DNA from: Geminicoccaceae bacterium
Lineage (GTDB): Bacteria > Pseudomonadota > Alphaproteobacteria > Geminicoccales > Geminicoccaceae
Direction of reading: 5' to 3'
Assembly (NCBI GenBank): GCA_025062095.1
Contig: JANXAZ010000006.1
Location: 1 to 52,916, forward strand
Length of the DNA: 52,916 bases
Under the pieces are notes generated by a model, which did no database searches, was not told the origin of the DNA, and saw nothing but the letters and a program-made list of their open reading frames with translations. The position numbers and the translations under genes were made by a program. This document shows positions 34,939 through 44,072 of the stretch, piece by piece; position 1 is the stretch's first letter, and the number at the start of each line of letters is the position of its first letter.

Positions 34939-36759
34939 ATGGACGGGCGCGAACGAGATCGGACGCATCCGGGGTCGCGAGCGGATCTCACTCGGAGGCT
35001 GGTGCAGCTCGTGCTCCCCCATCTGTGGCCGCGCGAACCGGGGCTGCGGCTCATGGTCGTGGCGGCCGCGGCCTGCATGGTCGCCGGCAAGCTCGTGACG
35101 GTCGCCACCCCTTTCGCGCTCAAGGGCGTCGTCGACGCTCTGGCTCCGCCGGATGCGGTTCGGCCGGAGGCGATCCCGCTCGCCCTGTTGCTCGCCTATG
35201 GTGCGGCGCGGCTTTCTTCCACGCTCTTCAACGAGCTGCGCGACAGCCTGTTCGCGCGGGTGGCCGAGCGTGGCGGTCGAATCGTCGCCCGCCGCACCTA
35301 CGAGCACCTCTTCGCCTTGTCCTTGCGCTGGCATCTCGAGCGGCGCACGGGCGAAGTCGCGCGTTCGATCAGCCGCGGTCTGCAGGCCGTCGGGTTCATG
35401 TTGCACACCGCGCTTTTCACCATGGGCCCGGTGGTCCTGGAGCTCCTGCTCGTCTCGGGCGTGCTCGTCTGGAACTACCCGCCGAGTTTCGCCCTCGTGA
35501 CGCTCGCCACGGTCGCCGTGTACGCGGTGTTCACGATCGTCACCACCGATTGGCGGAACCGCTTCCGGCGCGAGATGAACGAGAAGGACAACGAAATCTC
35601 GGCCCGAGCGGTCGACGGCCTCATCAACTACGAGATCGTCAAAGCGTTCGCGAACGAGGCTTACGAGACCCGGCGTCTCGACGGGGCGCTCGCGGCTTAC
35701 GAGGACGCGGCGGTCAAGGCCCAGGCTTCGCTCTCCTTCCTCAACGCCGGACAGGCGGCGATCATCGCCGTCGGGGTCACGATCGTCATGGCGCTCGCCG
35801 CTCGAGGCGTCGTCGCGGGCGAGCTCACCGTGGGCGACGTGGTGCTCGTCAACGCCTTTCTCCTGCAACTCTACTTGCCCCTGAACTTCCTGGGCGTGCT
35901 CTACCGCGAGCTGCGCCAGTCGCTGACCGATCTCGAGCACGTCGGTGCCCTCCTCGAGTTGCGACCGGAAATCGAGGACGCTCCCGACGCGCGGCCGCTG
36001 CGGCTGAGCGAGGGAACGGTGGAGTTCCGGGGCGTGCGCTTCGCCTACGATCCCCGTCGCCCGGTCTTGGAGGACGTCTCGTTCCGCATTCCGGCCGGGC
36101 GCAAGGTCGCCATCGTCGGTGCCTCGGGCGCGGGCAAATCGACGATCGTGCGATTGTTGTTCCGCTTCTTCGACGTCACCGGGGGAGCCATCCTCGTCGA
36201 CGGGCAGGACATCCGCGGCGTCACCCAGTCCAGCCTGCGTTCGGCGATCGGCCTCGTGCCGCAGGATACGGTCCTGTTCAACGACACGATCGCGGCGAAC
36301 ATCGGCTACGGCCGCCCCGGAGCGACGCGCGCGGAGATCGAAGCGGCCGCCAAGGTCGCGCAGATCCACGACTTCGTGACGAGCCTGCCCGAAGGCTACG
36401 ACACGCTCGTGGGCGAGCGCGGCCTCAAGCTCAGCGGGGGCGAGAAACAGCGGGTCGCGATCGCGCGCGTGGTGCTCAAAAATCCGCCCATCCTCGTCCT
36501 CGACGAAGCGACCTCGGCTCTCGACAGCCTGACCGAGCGTTCGCTCCAGGCCGCTCTGGCCGAGGCCGCGCGCGGGCGCACCACGCTCGTGATCGCCCAT
36601 CGGCTCTCGACCGTGGTCGATGCCGACGAGATCCTGGTCCTCGACGGCGGCCGGATCGTCGAGCGCGGCACCCACGAGCAGCTCTTGGCCCGCCGCGGCC
36701 TCTACGCGGCGCTGTGGACGCGCCAGCACGAGCGCGCCCTCGCCGAAGCCACGCCGTGA
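34939..36759 (+). CDS. ABC exporter of the Atm1/HMT1 type
   Basis: 606 residues: six-helix exporter domain followed by an ATPase domain. The membrane part carries [31 protein letters not shown], characteristic of the Atm1/ABCB7 branch, which exports glutathione-bound sulfur or metal species. Walker A is GASGAGKST near residue 392, signature [14 protein letters not shown] near 496, Walker [13 protein letters not shown] near 518, H-loop VIAHRLST. Alphaproteobacterial homologues protect against heavy metals. It starts 156 bases from the divergent GMC gene. Confidence 0.94.
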   Translation: MDGRERDRTHPGSRADLTRRLVQLVLPHLWPREPGLRLMVVAAAACMVAGKLVTVATPFALKGVVDALAPPDAVRPEAIPLALLLAYGAARLSSTLFNELRDSLFARVAERGGRIVARRTYEHLFALSLRWHLERRTGEVARSISRGLQAVGFMLHTALFTMGPVVLELLLVSGVLVWNYPPSFALVTLATVAVYAVFTIVTTDWRNRFRREMNEKDNEISARAVDGLINYEIVKAFANEAYETRRLDGALAAYEDAAVKAQASLSFLNAGQAAIIAVGVTIVMALAARGVVAGELTVGDVVLVNAFLLQLYLPLNFLGVLYRELRQSLTDLEHVGALLELRPEIEDAPDARPLRLSEGTVEFRGVRFAYDPRRPVLEDVSFRIPAGRKVAIVGASGAGKSTIVRLLFRFFDVTGGAILVDGQDIRGVTQSSLRSAIGLVPQDTVLFNDTIAANIGYGRPGATRAEIEAAAKVAQIHDFVTSLPEGYDTLVGERGLKLSGGEKQRVAIARVVLKNPPILVLDEATSALDSLTERSLQAALAEAARGRTTLVIAHRLSTVVDADEILVLDGGRIVERGTHEQLLARRGLYAALWTRQHERALAEATP

Positions 36760-36800
36760 AGCACGACGGATCGCGATCGCCCGTCGGAGCGCGCGATCGT

Positions 36801-37967
36801 TCAATAAGAACGCGGTAGCCCCAGCACGTGCTCGCCGAGATAGGCGAGGATCAGATTGGTCGAGATGGGCGCGATCTGGTACAGCCTGTTTTCCCTGTAC
36901 TTGCGCTCGATGTCGTATTCCTCGGCGAAGCCGAAGCCGCCGAAGGTCTGAAGACAAGCCTCGGCCGCCGCCCACGAGGCATCGGCCGCCAAGAGCTTGG
37001 CGATGTTCGCCTCGGCTCCGCAAGGCTTGTGCTCGTCGAACAGACGCGCCGCCTCGCGCACGACGAGTGCGGCCGCCCGCAACTGCGCATAGGCCCGGGC
37101 GAGGGGGAACTGGATCCCCTGGTTCTGACCGATCGGCCGGCCGAAGACGACCCGCTCCTTGGCGTATGCCGTCGCCTTTTCCAAGAACCAGCGGCCATCG
37201 CCCAGACACTCGGCGGCGATGAGGATCCGCTCGGCGTTCATCCCCGAGAGGATGTAGCGGAACCCCTGGCCCTCTTCGCCGATGAGCGCGTCCTCGGGCA
37301 AGACCAGCCCGTCGATGAAGATCTCGGTCGTCGCATGGTTGATCATGGTGCGGATCGGCCTGATCTCCAGACCTCTGCCGCGCGCCTCACGAAGATCGAC
37401 GAGAAACACGGAGAGCCCTTCGGTGCGCTTTTTCACCTCCTCCCTCGGTGTGGTGCGAGCGAGCAGGATCATCAGGTCCGAATATTCGGCGCGCGAGGTC
37501 CAAATCTTCTGGCCGTGCACGACCCACCCGCCTTCCGGTCGACGTCGCGCCGTGGTTCGGAGCGCGGTCGTATCCGTGCCGGAGGTCGGCTCGGTGACCC
37601 CGAAGGCCTGCAAGCGCAGACGACCCGCGGCGATTTCGGGCAGCCAGCGACGTTTCTGCTCCTCGCGACCATGCCGCAAAAGGGTGCCCATGGTGTACAT
37701 CTGCGCGTGACACGCGGCGGCGTTGCAGCCCGAGGCGTGGATTTCCTCGAGGATCGCACAGGCCGCCGACAGATCGAGCCCGGCCCCGCCGTATTCTTCG
37801 GGGATGAGCGCGGCGAGCCAGCCGGCTTCGGTGAGCGCGCGCACGAAGGCTTCGGGATAAGCCCGCTCGCGGTCCAAGGTTCGCCAGTAGCTGCCCGGAA
37901 AATCCGCACACAGTCGGCGAACCGCGTCGCGGATCTCGGGGTGGTCGAGTTCGCCCATCGGCAGCAT
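36801..37967 (-). CDS. acyl-CoA dehydrogenase
   Basis: 388 residues, the usual length. FAD enzyme that introduces the alpha-beta double bond in acyl-CoA and passes electrons to ETF. QAFGVTEPTSGTDTTALRTTA near 130 (family signature 1), IWTSRAEYSDLMILLARTT, the catalytic-region INHATTEIFIDGLVLP, QTFGGFGFAEEYDIERKYRENRLYQIAPISTNLIL near the end (signature 2). The chosen ATG at 37965-37967 follows GGGAG; the open frame continues upstream but with an Arg/Gly-rich leader. Divergent from the MFS gene. Acyl chain preference unknown. Confidence 0.93.
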   Translation of the reverse strand: MLPMGELDHPEIRDAVRRLCADFPGSYWRTLDRERAYPEAFVRALTEAGWLAALIPEEYGGAGLDLSAACAILEEIHASGCNAAACHAQMYTMGTLLRHGREEQKRRWLPEIAAGRLRLQAFGVTEPTSGTDTTALRTTARRRPEGGWVVHGQKIWTSRAEYSDLMILLARTTPREEVKKRTEGLSVFLVDLREARGRGLEIRPIRTMINHATTEIFIDGLVLPEDALIGEEGQGFRYILSGMNAERILIAAECLGDGRWFLEKATAYAKERVVFGRPIGQNQGIQFPLARAYAQLRAAALVVREAARLFDEHKPCGAEANIAKLLAADASWAAAEACLQTFGGFGFAEEYDIERKYRENRLYQIAPISTNLILAYLGEHVLGLPRSY

Positions 37968-38079
37968 CGCGGTGCTCCCGGATCGGAGGGCCTCGCGCAC
38001 GGGCGCCATGCCGCGACGGCCCTTGCCCCGCCCCCGCCGCGGGCGCAAGGGGTAGCGGGCGACGAGGGAGCTCGCGCCC

Positions 38080-39297
38080 ATGGCAACCACGGGCATCGGA
38101 CCGGCCCGGATCGCCGCCACCGGCGGCTTTCCGATCCTCTTGGCGGTGAGCGCCGGCCACCTCGTGAACGATACGCTGCAATCGGTACTTCTCTCCGTTT
38201 ATCCCCTCGTGAAGGATCCTCTGGGTCTGAGTTTCGCTCAGATCGGCCTCGTCACCCTGGTCTTTCAGCTCACCGCCTCGGTCTTCCAGCCTTTCGTCGG
38301 TGCCTGGACCGACCGACGGCCGATGCCCTTCTCCCTTCCCTTCGGAATGGCCGCTTCGACCCTCGGGATCGCCCTTCTCGCCGGGGCCGGAGGCTTCGCC
38401 TCGCTCTTGCTCGCGGCGGCGGCGATCGGGGTGGGATCCTCGATCTTCCATCCCGAAGCCTCGCGCGTCGCCCGGCTCGCCTCGGGCGGCCGCTTCGGCT
38501 TCGCCCAGTCGCTGTTCCAGGTCGGCGGGAATTCCGGCCAGGCGCTCGGACCGCTGCTCGTGGCGCTGATCGTCGCTCCGAACGGCCAGGCGCACGTCGC
38601 CTGGTTTGTCCTCTTGGCCCTGCTCGGGATCCTTTTGCTGTTCGGCGTCGGGCGTTGGTACGCGGCGCATCTCGAAGAGCAGCGCCGACGGGCTTCCCCG
38701 CCGGGTCGTCCTGCTCCTCCCCTCGGCAAGCGCGCGGTGGTCGCGGCGCTGATCGTCTTGTGCGCTCTCACCTTGTCGAAAAACGCCTACACGGCGTTTT
38801 TCCAGAGCTATTACACTTTCTACCTCATGCATCGTTTCGGGTTCGGCGTGAGTGACGCTCAGATCCAGCTGTTCGCGTTTCTCGCCGCCACCGCTGCCGG
38901 AACGTTCTTCGGTGGCCCCTTGGGCGACCGCATCGGCCGCAAAGCCGTTTTGTGGCTTTCGATCGCGGGCGTGCTTCCCTTTACGGTCGCGATGCCCTTT
39001 CTCGGCCCTTCGGCGACGGGCTTCCTCGCCGTGCTCGCGGGCTTCCTCATGGCCTCGTCTTTCCCGGCGATCGTCGTTTATGCCCAGGAGCTCTTACCCG
39101 GCCGGGTGGGCACGATCGCGGGGTTCTTCTTCGGCTTCGCGTTCGGCATGGGCGGGATCGCCGCCGCCGTCCTCGGTTTTCTCGCCGATCTCTTCTCCAT
39201 CGAAGCGGTGTTCGCCGGGGTCGCTCTGACCCCGGCGATCGGCTTGCTCGTCTGGTTCCTGCCCGATCTCGAGCGCACGCGAGCCGCCCCTGCCTGA
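38080..39297 (+). CDS. MFS transporter, fosmidomycin-resistance (Fsr) type
   Basis: 405 residues with twelve membrane helices. N-terminal GHLVNDTLQSVLLSVYPLVKDPLGLSFAQIGLVTLVFQLTASVFQP and GVGSSIFHPEASRVARLASGGRFGFAQSLFQVGGNSGQALGPLL are strongly typical of the Fsr subfamily of drug exporters. Substrate in this organism unknown. An inverted repeat with flanking A and T runs lies inside the coding region at 38778-38802. ATG 38080 follows GAGGGAG; it is divergent from the acyl-CoA dehydrogenase gene. Confidence 0.92.
   Translation: MATTGIGPARIAATGGFPILLAVSAGHLVNDTLQSVLLSVYPLVKDPLGLSFAQIGLVTLVFQLTASVFQPFVGAWTDRRPMPFSLPFGMAASTLGIALLAGAGGFASLLLAAAAIGVGSSIFHPEASRVARLASGGRFGFAQSLFQVGGNSGQALGPLLVALIVAPNGQAHVAWFVLLALLGILLLFGVGRWYAAHLEEQRRRASPPGRPAPPLGKRAVVAALIVLCALTLSKNAYTAFFQSYYTFYLMHRFGFGVSDAQIQLFAFLAATAAGTFFGGPLGDRIGRKAVLWLSIAGVLPFTVAMPFLGPSATGFLAVLAGFLMASSFPAIVVYAQELLPGRVGTIAGFFFGFAFGMGGIAAAVLGFLADLFSIEAVFAGVALTPAIGLLVWFLPDLERTRAAPA
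38778..38802. repeat. inverted repeat within the MFS gene
   Basis: GAAAAACGCC (38778-38787) and GGCGTTTTTC (38793-38802) are exact reverse complements around TACAC. It reads as KNAYTAFF in the protein. The A and T tracts inside the stem resemble a bidirectional terminator. Confidence 0.6.
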
Positions 39298-39334
39298 ACT
39301 CGCGACCGCCCGGTCCGCCGCCCGCGAGGCATTT

Positions 39335-39348
39335 GTGATCCGCATCAC
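39335..39348. promoter_or_regulatory. possible CRP/FNR-family operator
   Basis: GTGATCCGCATCAC is a 14-base palindrome with the TGAT-N4-ATCA core recognised by FNR-family regulators, but with G and C at the outer positions where T and A are preferred. It precedes a doubtful 88-residue open frame and follows the MFS gene. Confidence 0.35.
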
Positions 39349-39412
39349 CCCGAAGCCCGCGCACCCGTGCGAACGGGTGCTCGGCCCGAGTGCAGTTCCG
39401 GGGAACCGCTCC

Positions 39413-39679
39413 ATGAACCCGATGCGCGCCGATCGCCGCCGCGATCGCCTCTTCGAAGCTCTCGTTCGGCTCCGCGCGCTCGACCCGGATGCGGTCGCGC
39501 TCGCGCTCCGGCGAATGTCCGCACCACGCGCCGCCGCGTTCGCCCGGTCGATCGCGACGCTCGAGGCCCTCGTCGCGGCGCGCGACGTCCCGCCGCGGCC
39601 GCGCACACGAAAATTCAGCGCAGCCGGTCGAGGAGCGGACCGAGCGGCCGTTCGGCGCGCGCTCCGAACTGTTGAATGA
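39413..39679 (+). CDS. doubtful small protein, unknown
   Basis: An 88-residue frame starting ATG 39413 (MNPMRADRRRDRLFEALVRLRALDPDAVALALRRM). The first 60 residues could form amphipathic helices; the rest is Arg/Ala-rich and its last 65 bases lie antisense inside the kinase gene. There is no good ribosome site beyond CCGGGGAA. Kept only because a possible FNR-family palindrome lies in front. Confidence 0.25.
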   Translation: MNPMRADRRRDRLFEALVRLRALDPDAVALALRRMSAPRAAAFARSIATLEALVAARDVPPRPRTRKFSAAGRGADRAAVRRALRTVE

Positions 39680-40622
39680 TCTCCGCCGCGCACAGGGAGC
39701 CGAGCCGGCCGCAAGCGCCGAGATCGAGCCCGAGCGTGAGAGCTCTCAAGAACCCGGCCGCGTAAAGATCTCCGGCACCGGTGGTGTCGATCAACCGTGC
39801 GACGGGCGCGGCGTCGATAACGTGGACTTCTTCCCCGCGCACCACCACCGAGCCCTTCGCGCCGCGGGTCAGAGCCGCGAAGGGGACCTCGCGGCGTACC
39901 TGCTGCAGCGCTTCGTCGAAGCTCGTCGTCTCGTAGAGCGCGGTGATCTCGGCTTCGTTGGCGAAGAGGATGTCGACCTCGCGTTCGACCAGGGCGCGGA
40001 ACTCCTCGCGCCAGCGCCGGACACAAAAAGGATCCGAAAGAGTGAGCGCCACTTGGCGCCCGTGCGCGTGCGCGATCGCCGCCGCCTTGCGACACGCCGC
40101 CTTGGCTTCCGGCCGATCCCAGAGATAGCCTTCGAGATAAGTGATGGCCGCGGCCGCGACGAGCTCTTCTTCGACGTCCTGCGGTCCGAGTTCCACGCAG
40201 GCCCCGAGATAAGTCTGCATGGTGCGCTGAGCGTCGGGCGTCACGAACACGAGGCAGCGGGCGGTGGCCGGACCGTCGCTGGCCGGACGCGAGCGGAAGA
40301 GCACGCCCGCGTTCCGGATGTCGTGCGCGAACACCTTTCCCATTTCGTCGTCTTTGACCCGGCCGATGAAGGCGGCTCTGCCCCCGAGGCCGGCCAGCGC
40401 GGCGACGGTATTCGCGCACGATCCGCCGGATACCTCGCGCGCCGGCCCCATGCGCCGGTACAGGGCCTCGATGCGCTCCTCGTCGACGAGCGTCATCGCT
40501 CCTTTGACGAGGCCGAGTTCCTCGAGCAAGGCGTCTTCGGCATAGGCCAAGACGTCCACGATGGCGTTGCCGATACCGAGGACGTCCAAGGGTGTCTCGG
40601 GGCGGGTCGGAAGGCGCGACAA
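39615..40622 (-). CDS. PfkB family kinase (adenosine kinase-like)
   Basis: 335 residues of the ribokinase fold. LDVLGIGNAIVDVLAYAED at the N-terminus, the Gly-rich lid segment SGGSCANTVAALAGLGGRAAFIGRVKDD, FANEAEITALY, LTRGAKGSVV and the catalytic-base motif DTTGAGDLYAAGFL near 285. Alphaproteobacterial members of this subgroup are usually called adenosine kinase; sugar kinase is the alternative. Single gene. Start ATG 40620-40622. Confidence 0.9.
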   Translation of the reverse strand: MSRLPTRPETPLDVLGIGNAIVDVLAYAEDALLEELGLVKGAMTLVDEERIEALYRRMGPAREVSGGSCANTVAALAGLGGRAAFIGRVKDDEMGKVFAHDIRNAGVLFRSRPASDGPATARCLVFVTPDAQRTMQTYLGACVELGPQDVEEELVAAAAITYLEGYLWDRPEAKAACRKAAAIAHAHGRQVALTLSDPFCVRRWREEFRALVEREVDILFANEAEITALYETTSFDEALQQVRREVPFAALTRGAKGSVVVRGEEVHVIDAAPVARLIDTTGAGDLYAAGFLRALTLGLDLGACGRLGSLCAAEIIQQFGARAERPLGPLLDRLR

Positions 40623-40824
40623 GGATCGATCCCCTTCGATCGAAGCGCTCCGATCGGGCGATAGAGTTCGCGCGCGGCACGGGCAAGATGCCCGCTCGCC
40701 CCGCCCTTCGGCTCTTGCCTCGCCGGCCGGCGGGGATTAATCGTCGCGACGCGCAGGGCCGGACCTCACGGCCCGAGGCGAGGGATTGTCGTTCCGGTCT
40801 CCGCGAGCCAGAGGGGAGCGCGTC

Positions 40825-41352
40825 ATGTTCCGCAGGAAGGACACCGAGCTTGCCCGGCCACCGACCGGCGACCGAGGTCTCGAGCAGCCCTTCCCGCGTT
40901 CTGCGAGCGAGAATCTATCCGTGCAGCCCGAACTTCCCCGACGCACCGTCGATCTGCCCACCGGTCCCGCGGCTCCGAGCCCGAGTTCCGCCGCGGAGCC
41001 CGCGAAGAGCTCCGCGCCCGCCCAGAGCGAGGGCAAGCGCTTGATCGTCGGCCAAGGGATCAGTCTCTCGGGCGAGATCACGGCCTGCGATCGGCTGGTC
41101 GTCGAGGGCAGCGTGCAGGTCACGCTCAACGAGACCCGGGCGATCGAGATCACCGAGACCGGTCGGTTCACCAACGGCAAGGCCGAGGTCGAAGAGGCCG
41201 AGATCAGCGGGGTCTACGAAGGCGATCTCACGGTGCGCAAGCGCCTGTTGATCCGCTCGACCGGCCGCGTCCAGGGCAACGTCCGCTACGGGGAGCTCGA
41301 GATCGAGCGCGGCGGCCGCCTCTCCGGCAGCGTTTCGATGCTCGAGAGCTGA
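40825..41352 (+). CDS. bactofilin (polymer-forming cytoskeletal protein)
   Basis: 175 residues. A disordered Pro/Ser-rich N-terminal third, then the DUF583 beta-helix: RLIVGQGISLSGEITACDRLVVEGSVQVTL, then turns ending GVYEGDLTVRKRLLIRSTGRVQGNVRYGELEIERGGRLSGSV. Bactofilins polymerise without nucleotide and position cell-wall enzymes, stalks or polar structures. ATG 40825 has GAGGGGAG seven bases before it, better than the upstream ATG. No peptidase partner adjacent, though a murein endopeptidase lies elsewhere in the window. Confidence 0.93.
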   Translation: MFRRKDTELARPPTGDRGLEQPFPRSASENLSVQPELPRRTVDLPTGPAAPSPSSAAEPAKSSAPAQSEGKRLIVGQGISLSGEITACDRLVVEGSVQVTLNETRAIEITETGRFTNGKAEVEEAEISGVYEGDLTVRKRLLIRSTGRVQGNVRYGELEIERGGRLSGSVSMLES

Positions 41353-41382
41353 TCGGCTCTTCGAGACGATCGCTCTCTCTGA

Positions 41383-41388
41383 TATGAT
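41383..41388 (+). promoter_or_regulatory. possible -10 element before lipoprotein gene
   Basis: TATGAT lies 29 bases before the lipoprotein GTG in an unusually AT-containing patch (CTCTCTGATATGATCC). The matching -35 position reads TTCGAG, a poor match, so this is tentative. Confidence 0.35.
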
Positions 41389-41417
41389 CCGACCGGTTCG
41401 AGCGGTCGGGTGGGGTC

Positions 41418-41858
41418 GTGTTCACGATGGCGCTCCGGCAGGGGTGGCGCGAGAACGTTTGCGTGCTCGCAGCACTCGCGATAGGCGGATGTACGCTCGC
41501 ACCCGAACCCGGTCAGCCGGAGCGTCCCGGTTCCGTGCTCGCGGCGAAATTGCGTAGCCGTCCGACGCCTGTCCAGCTCGTGGGTATGCGCGCCGACGCC
41601 GTGGACGCCTTGCTCGGCGCGCCCGATCTGCAGCGCCAAGAGCGACAAGCCGTCTATCAGCGGCACGACATCGACGGCTGCGCCCTCGATCTCTACCTCT
41701 ACCCCGATCGCAAGAGCGGCGTACCCGAGGTCGTCTGGTTCGAGGTCCGGCCCATCGATCCCGGCCTCGCCCTCGACCCGGATGCGTGCGCCTGGCTCGA
41801 GGAGCGCTTGGGGCGCCGGCGGAACGAGGACCGTCGCGCCGATCTCAGGCCCTCCTGA
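41418..41858 (+). CDS. small outer-membrane-type lipoprotein, BamE/OmlA-like fold possible
   Basis: 146 residues. Type II signal peptide with lipobox AIGGC (Cys near residue 25), then a domain with LVGMRADAVDALLGAPDLQRQERQAVYQRHDIDGCALDLYLYPDRKSG. The pattern of a short helix ending LLGxP followed by strands with a YxxxDxxxCxLDLYLY core resembles SmpA/OmlA-type small beta-lactamase-inhibitor-like folds, but the match is general. GTG 41418 or ATG 41427 may be the start. Last 14 bases overlap the convergent methyltransferase gene. Confidence 0.7.
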   Translation: MFTMALRQGWRENVCVLAALAIGGCTLAPEPGQPERPGSVLAAKLRSRPTPVQLVGMRADAVDALLGAPDLQRQERQAVYQRHDIDGCALDLYLYPDRKSGVPEVVWFEVRPIDPGLALDPDACAWLEERLGRRRNEDRRADLRPS

Positions 41859-42678
41859 CGCTCCGCCCCTCGCGAGGCTCGGGCCGGCCGCCGAACCCGG
41901 CGAGGAAGACCAGGTCGAGCGTCGCCGGGTGGGTACCCTCGGGCCCGCGGAACCGTTCGCGGTAGAGTTCGAGCGCCCGCCGCACGACCGAGCCTCGCAG
42001 CGGGCGTCTGAGCTCGGAGGCGAAGGCCGCGCTCTCCCGCATCGCCCGCAGATCGGCGAGCAAGCGCGCCGGATCGCGGTAGGCGAGCGCGACGCGCTCG
42101 AGATCGGCCACGGGGGAAGAAAAGCCCGCGCGCTGGAGCAACGCCGCCGCGTCCGCGAGGTCGACCATCGGCGCCACGCGCGGGCTCGCCCCGCCGGTGA
42201 GCTCGAGTTCCGCCTCGACGAGACAGGTCCGCAGCTCGACGAGCGTCGCGCCGCCGGGAAAGCCGGCGAGGAAAAGCCCGTCGCGACCGAGCACGGCGCG
42301 AATCTGGACGAGGACCCCGGGAAGATCGTTGCACCAGTGGAGCCCGCCCGCGGCGATCACGAGATCGAAGCCGGCATCCGCGAACGGGAGGAATTCCGGA
42401 TCGGCGAGCACGCTCGGGCCCGCGACGGCCCGCGGGGCGGGCGCGGGGGCCGCTTTGACGTGGAAAGGAAAGGGCGGAAGCCCGGCGCGAGCCATCGCGC
42501 GCTCGAGCGCGTCGTCGACCGCCGCGAGTTCGAGCACCCGCTCGAACCGTCGCCGCATCGAGGCCAAGCGGTCGACGAGGCGCCATGCGATCTCATCGCG
42601 CAGCAGGGGATCGAAAGGCGGGACGCGCCGCTCCAAACGGCGGCGCAAGAGCCGAGCGTCGAACGGGCCCGCGGTCAT
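41845..42678 (-). CDS. NDUFAF5/BioC-like methyltransferase with eroded SAM motif
   Basis: 277 residues of the alphaproteobacterial family related to complex I assembly factor NDUFAF5. N-terminal TAGPFDARLLRRRLERRVPPFDPLL and the distal FADAGFDLVIAAGGLHWCNDLPGVLVQIRAVLGRDGLFLAGFPGGATLVELRTCLVEAE are clear. The expected Gly-rich SAM loop after strand 1 (normally like LDLGCGxG) reads RVLELAAVDDALERA, lacking every Gly, so SAM binding is doubtful. It may act as a hydroxylase or scaffold, as proposed for NDUFAF5 (inference). ATG 42676-42678; longer frame upstream is a shadow of the TRAP gene. Confidence 0.8.
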   Translation of the reverse strand: MTAGPFDARLLRRRLERRVPPFDPLLRDEIAWRLVDRLASMRRRFERVLELAAVDDALERAMARAGLPPFPFHVKAAPAPAPRAVAGPSVLADPEFLPFADAGFDLVIAAGGLHWCNDLPGVLVQIRAVLGRDGLFLAGFPGGATLVELRTCLVEAELELTGGASPRVAPMVDLADAAALLQRAGFSSPVADLERVALAYRDPARLLADLRAMRESAAFASELRRPLRGSVVRRALELYRERFRGPEGTHPATLDLVFLAGFGGRPEPREGRSVRRA

Positions 42679-42767
42679 CGTGGCGAGAAATAGCGCCGCG
42701 CGCGCCGGCCGACGAGCATCCGACAGCGCCGGCCTGTCGTGGGCGGAATGGAAATTCGGCGCGCGGT

Positions 42768-44072
42768 TCAGCTCGGGCCGCGCATCTGGGACGGAAGCCA
42801 GGTGGCGAGGCCGGGAAAGAGCAACAGAAGACCGACCATCGCCACCATCAGGAGAAAGAACGGTAGCGCGTGGCGGGCGATCCAGGTGATCTGACGACCC
42901 GTCATGCCCTGGAGTACGAACAAATTGAACCCCACCGGCGGGGTGATCTGCGCCATCTCGACGACCACGACCACGAAGATACCGAACCAGATCAAATCGA
43001 TCCCCGCGGCGCGGATCATCGGCTCGATGACCGCCATCGTCAGCACGATCGTGGAGATGCCGTCGAGAAAGCAGCCCAAGACGATGTAGAACACGGTGAG
43101 CGCGGCGATGAGCGCCACCGGCGAAAGCTCCAACCGGGCGATGGTTTCGGCGAGAGCGCGCGGGATTCCCGTGAACCCCATGGCCAGGGAGAGAAAAGCG
43201 GCGCCCATGAGGATGAGCGCGATCATGCAGGAGGTGCGCACCGCCCCCATGAGGCTCTCGGCGAAGCTCTCCCAGCTGAGCGCTCCTTGCGCCCAGGCGA
43301 TGAGCAAGGCGCCGCCCACGCCCAGCGCCGCCGCTTCGGTGGCGGTCGCCACGCCCGTGTAAATCGAGCCGAGCACGGCCAGGATCAGCCCCAGAACCGG
43401 GAGGAGCGAACGCGCGGCGGCGATCCGCTCGCGCAGCGGCAGAGCCGGTTCGGGGGGCAGTGTCTCTTTGCGCAAGATCGACCAGATCACGACGTAACCC
43501 ATGAACAATCCCGCCAAGACCAGCCCCGGCAGAATACCGGCCATGAACAGCTGAGCGATCGATTCGTTCACCGAGACACCATAGACGATCATGGTGAGCG
43601 AAGGCGGGATCATGAGCCCGAGCGTGCCCGCACCCGCGAGCGAGCCCACCGTCATGCCCTCGGGATAGCCGCGCTTGGCGAGCTCGGGGATCGTCATCTT
43701 GCCGATCGTGGCGCAGGTCGCGGCGGAGGAGCCCGACACCGCGGCGAAGATCGTGCAGCCGACGATGTTCGTGTGCAAAAGCCTGCCCGGCAGGCCCGCG
43801 ACCCAGGGTGCGAGCCCGCGGAACATGTCCTCGGACAGACGGGTGCGGAAGAGGATCTCGCCCATCCAGATGAACAACGGCAGAGCGGTGAGCGTCCAGG
43901 AAGAAGAGACGGTCCAGATCGTGGTGATCATGGCGTCGCCCGCCGGACGCGTGGTGAAGAGCCACATGCCGACCAGCGCCACGCCCAACAGCGCCAGCCC
44001 GATCCACACCCCCGAGCCCAGGAGCGAGAAGAGCACGAGCAAGAAAATCGCCGTCTCGATCAGCTGTTCCAC
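42768..44072 (-). CDS. TRAP transporter large permease (DctM-like)
   Basis: 434 residues, about twelve membrane helices. LPLFIWMGEILFRTRLSEDMFRGLAPWVAGLPGRLLHTNIVGCTIFAAVSGSSAATCATIGKMTIPEL is diagnostic of the large TRAP subunit, with later GTLGLMIPPSLTMIVYG and GCFLDGISTIVLTMAVIEPMIRAAGID. It moves carboxylates or related solutes with sodium, using a separate binding protein. GTG 44070-44072 with GGGGGTGG upstream is chosen; upstream frame is a shadow. The small permease and binding protein genes usually beside it are not in view; upstream is a 660-base gap. Confidence 0.92.
   Translation of the reverse strand: MEQLIETAIFLLVLFSLLGSGVWIGLALLGVALVGMWLFTTRPAGDAMITTIWTVSSSWTLTALPLFIWMGEILFRTRLSEDMFRGLAPWVAGLPGRLLHTNIVGCTIFAAVSGSSAATCATIGKMTIPELAKRGYPEGMTVGSLAGAGTLGLMIPPSLTMIVYGVSVNESIAQLFMAGILPGLVLAGLFMGYVVIWSILRKETLPPEPALPLRERIAAARSLLPVLGLILAVLGSIYTGVATATEAAALGVGGALLIAWAQGALSWESFAESLMGAVRTSCMIALILMGAAFLSLAMGFTGIPRALAETIARLELSPVALIAALTVFYIVLGCFLDGISTIVLTMAVIEPMIRAAGIDLIWFGIFVVVVVEMAQITPPVGFNLFVLQGMTGRQITWIARHALPFFLLMVAMVGLLLLFPGLATWLPSQMRGPS

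Noticed and set aside
36760-36800. GATCGCGATC palindrome after the Atm1-like gene as a terminator
   Set aside because: Short stem without a following T-run in either direction.
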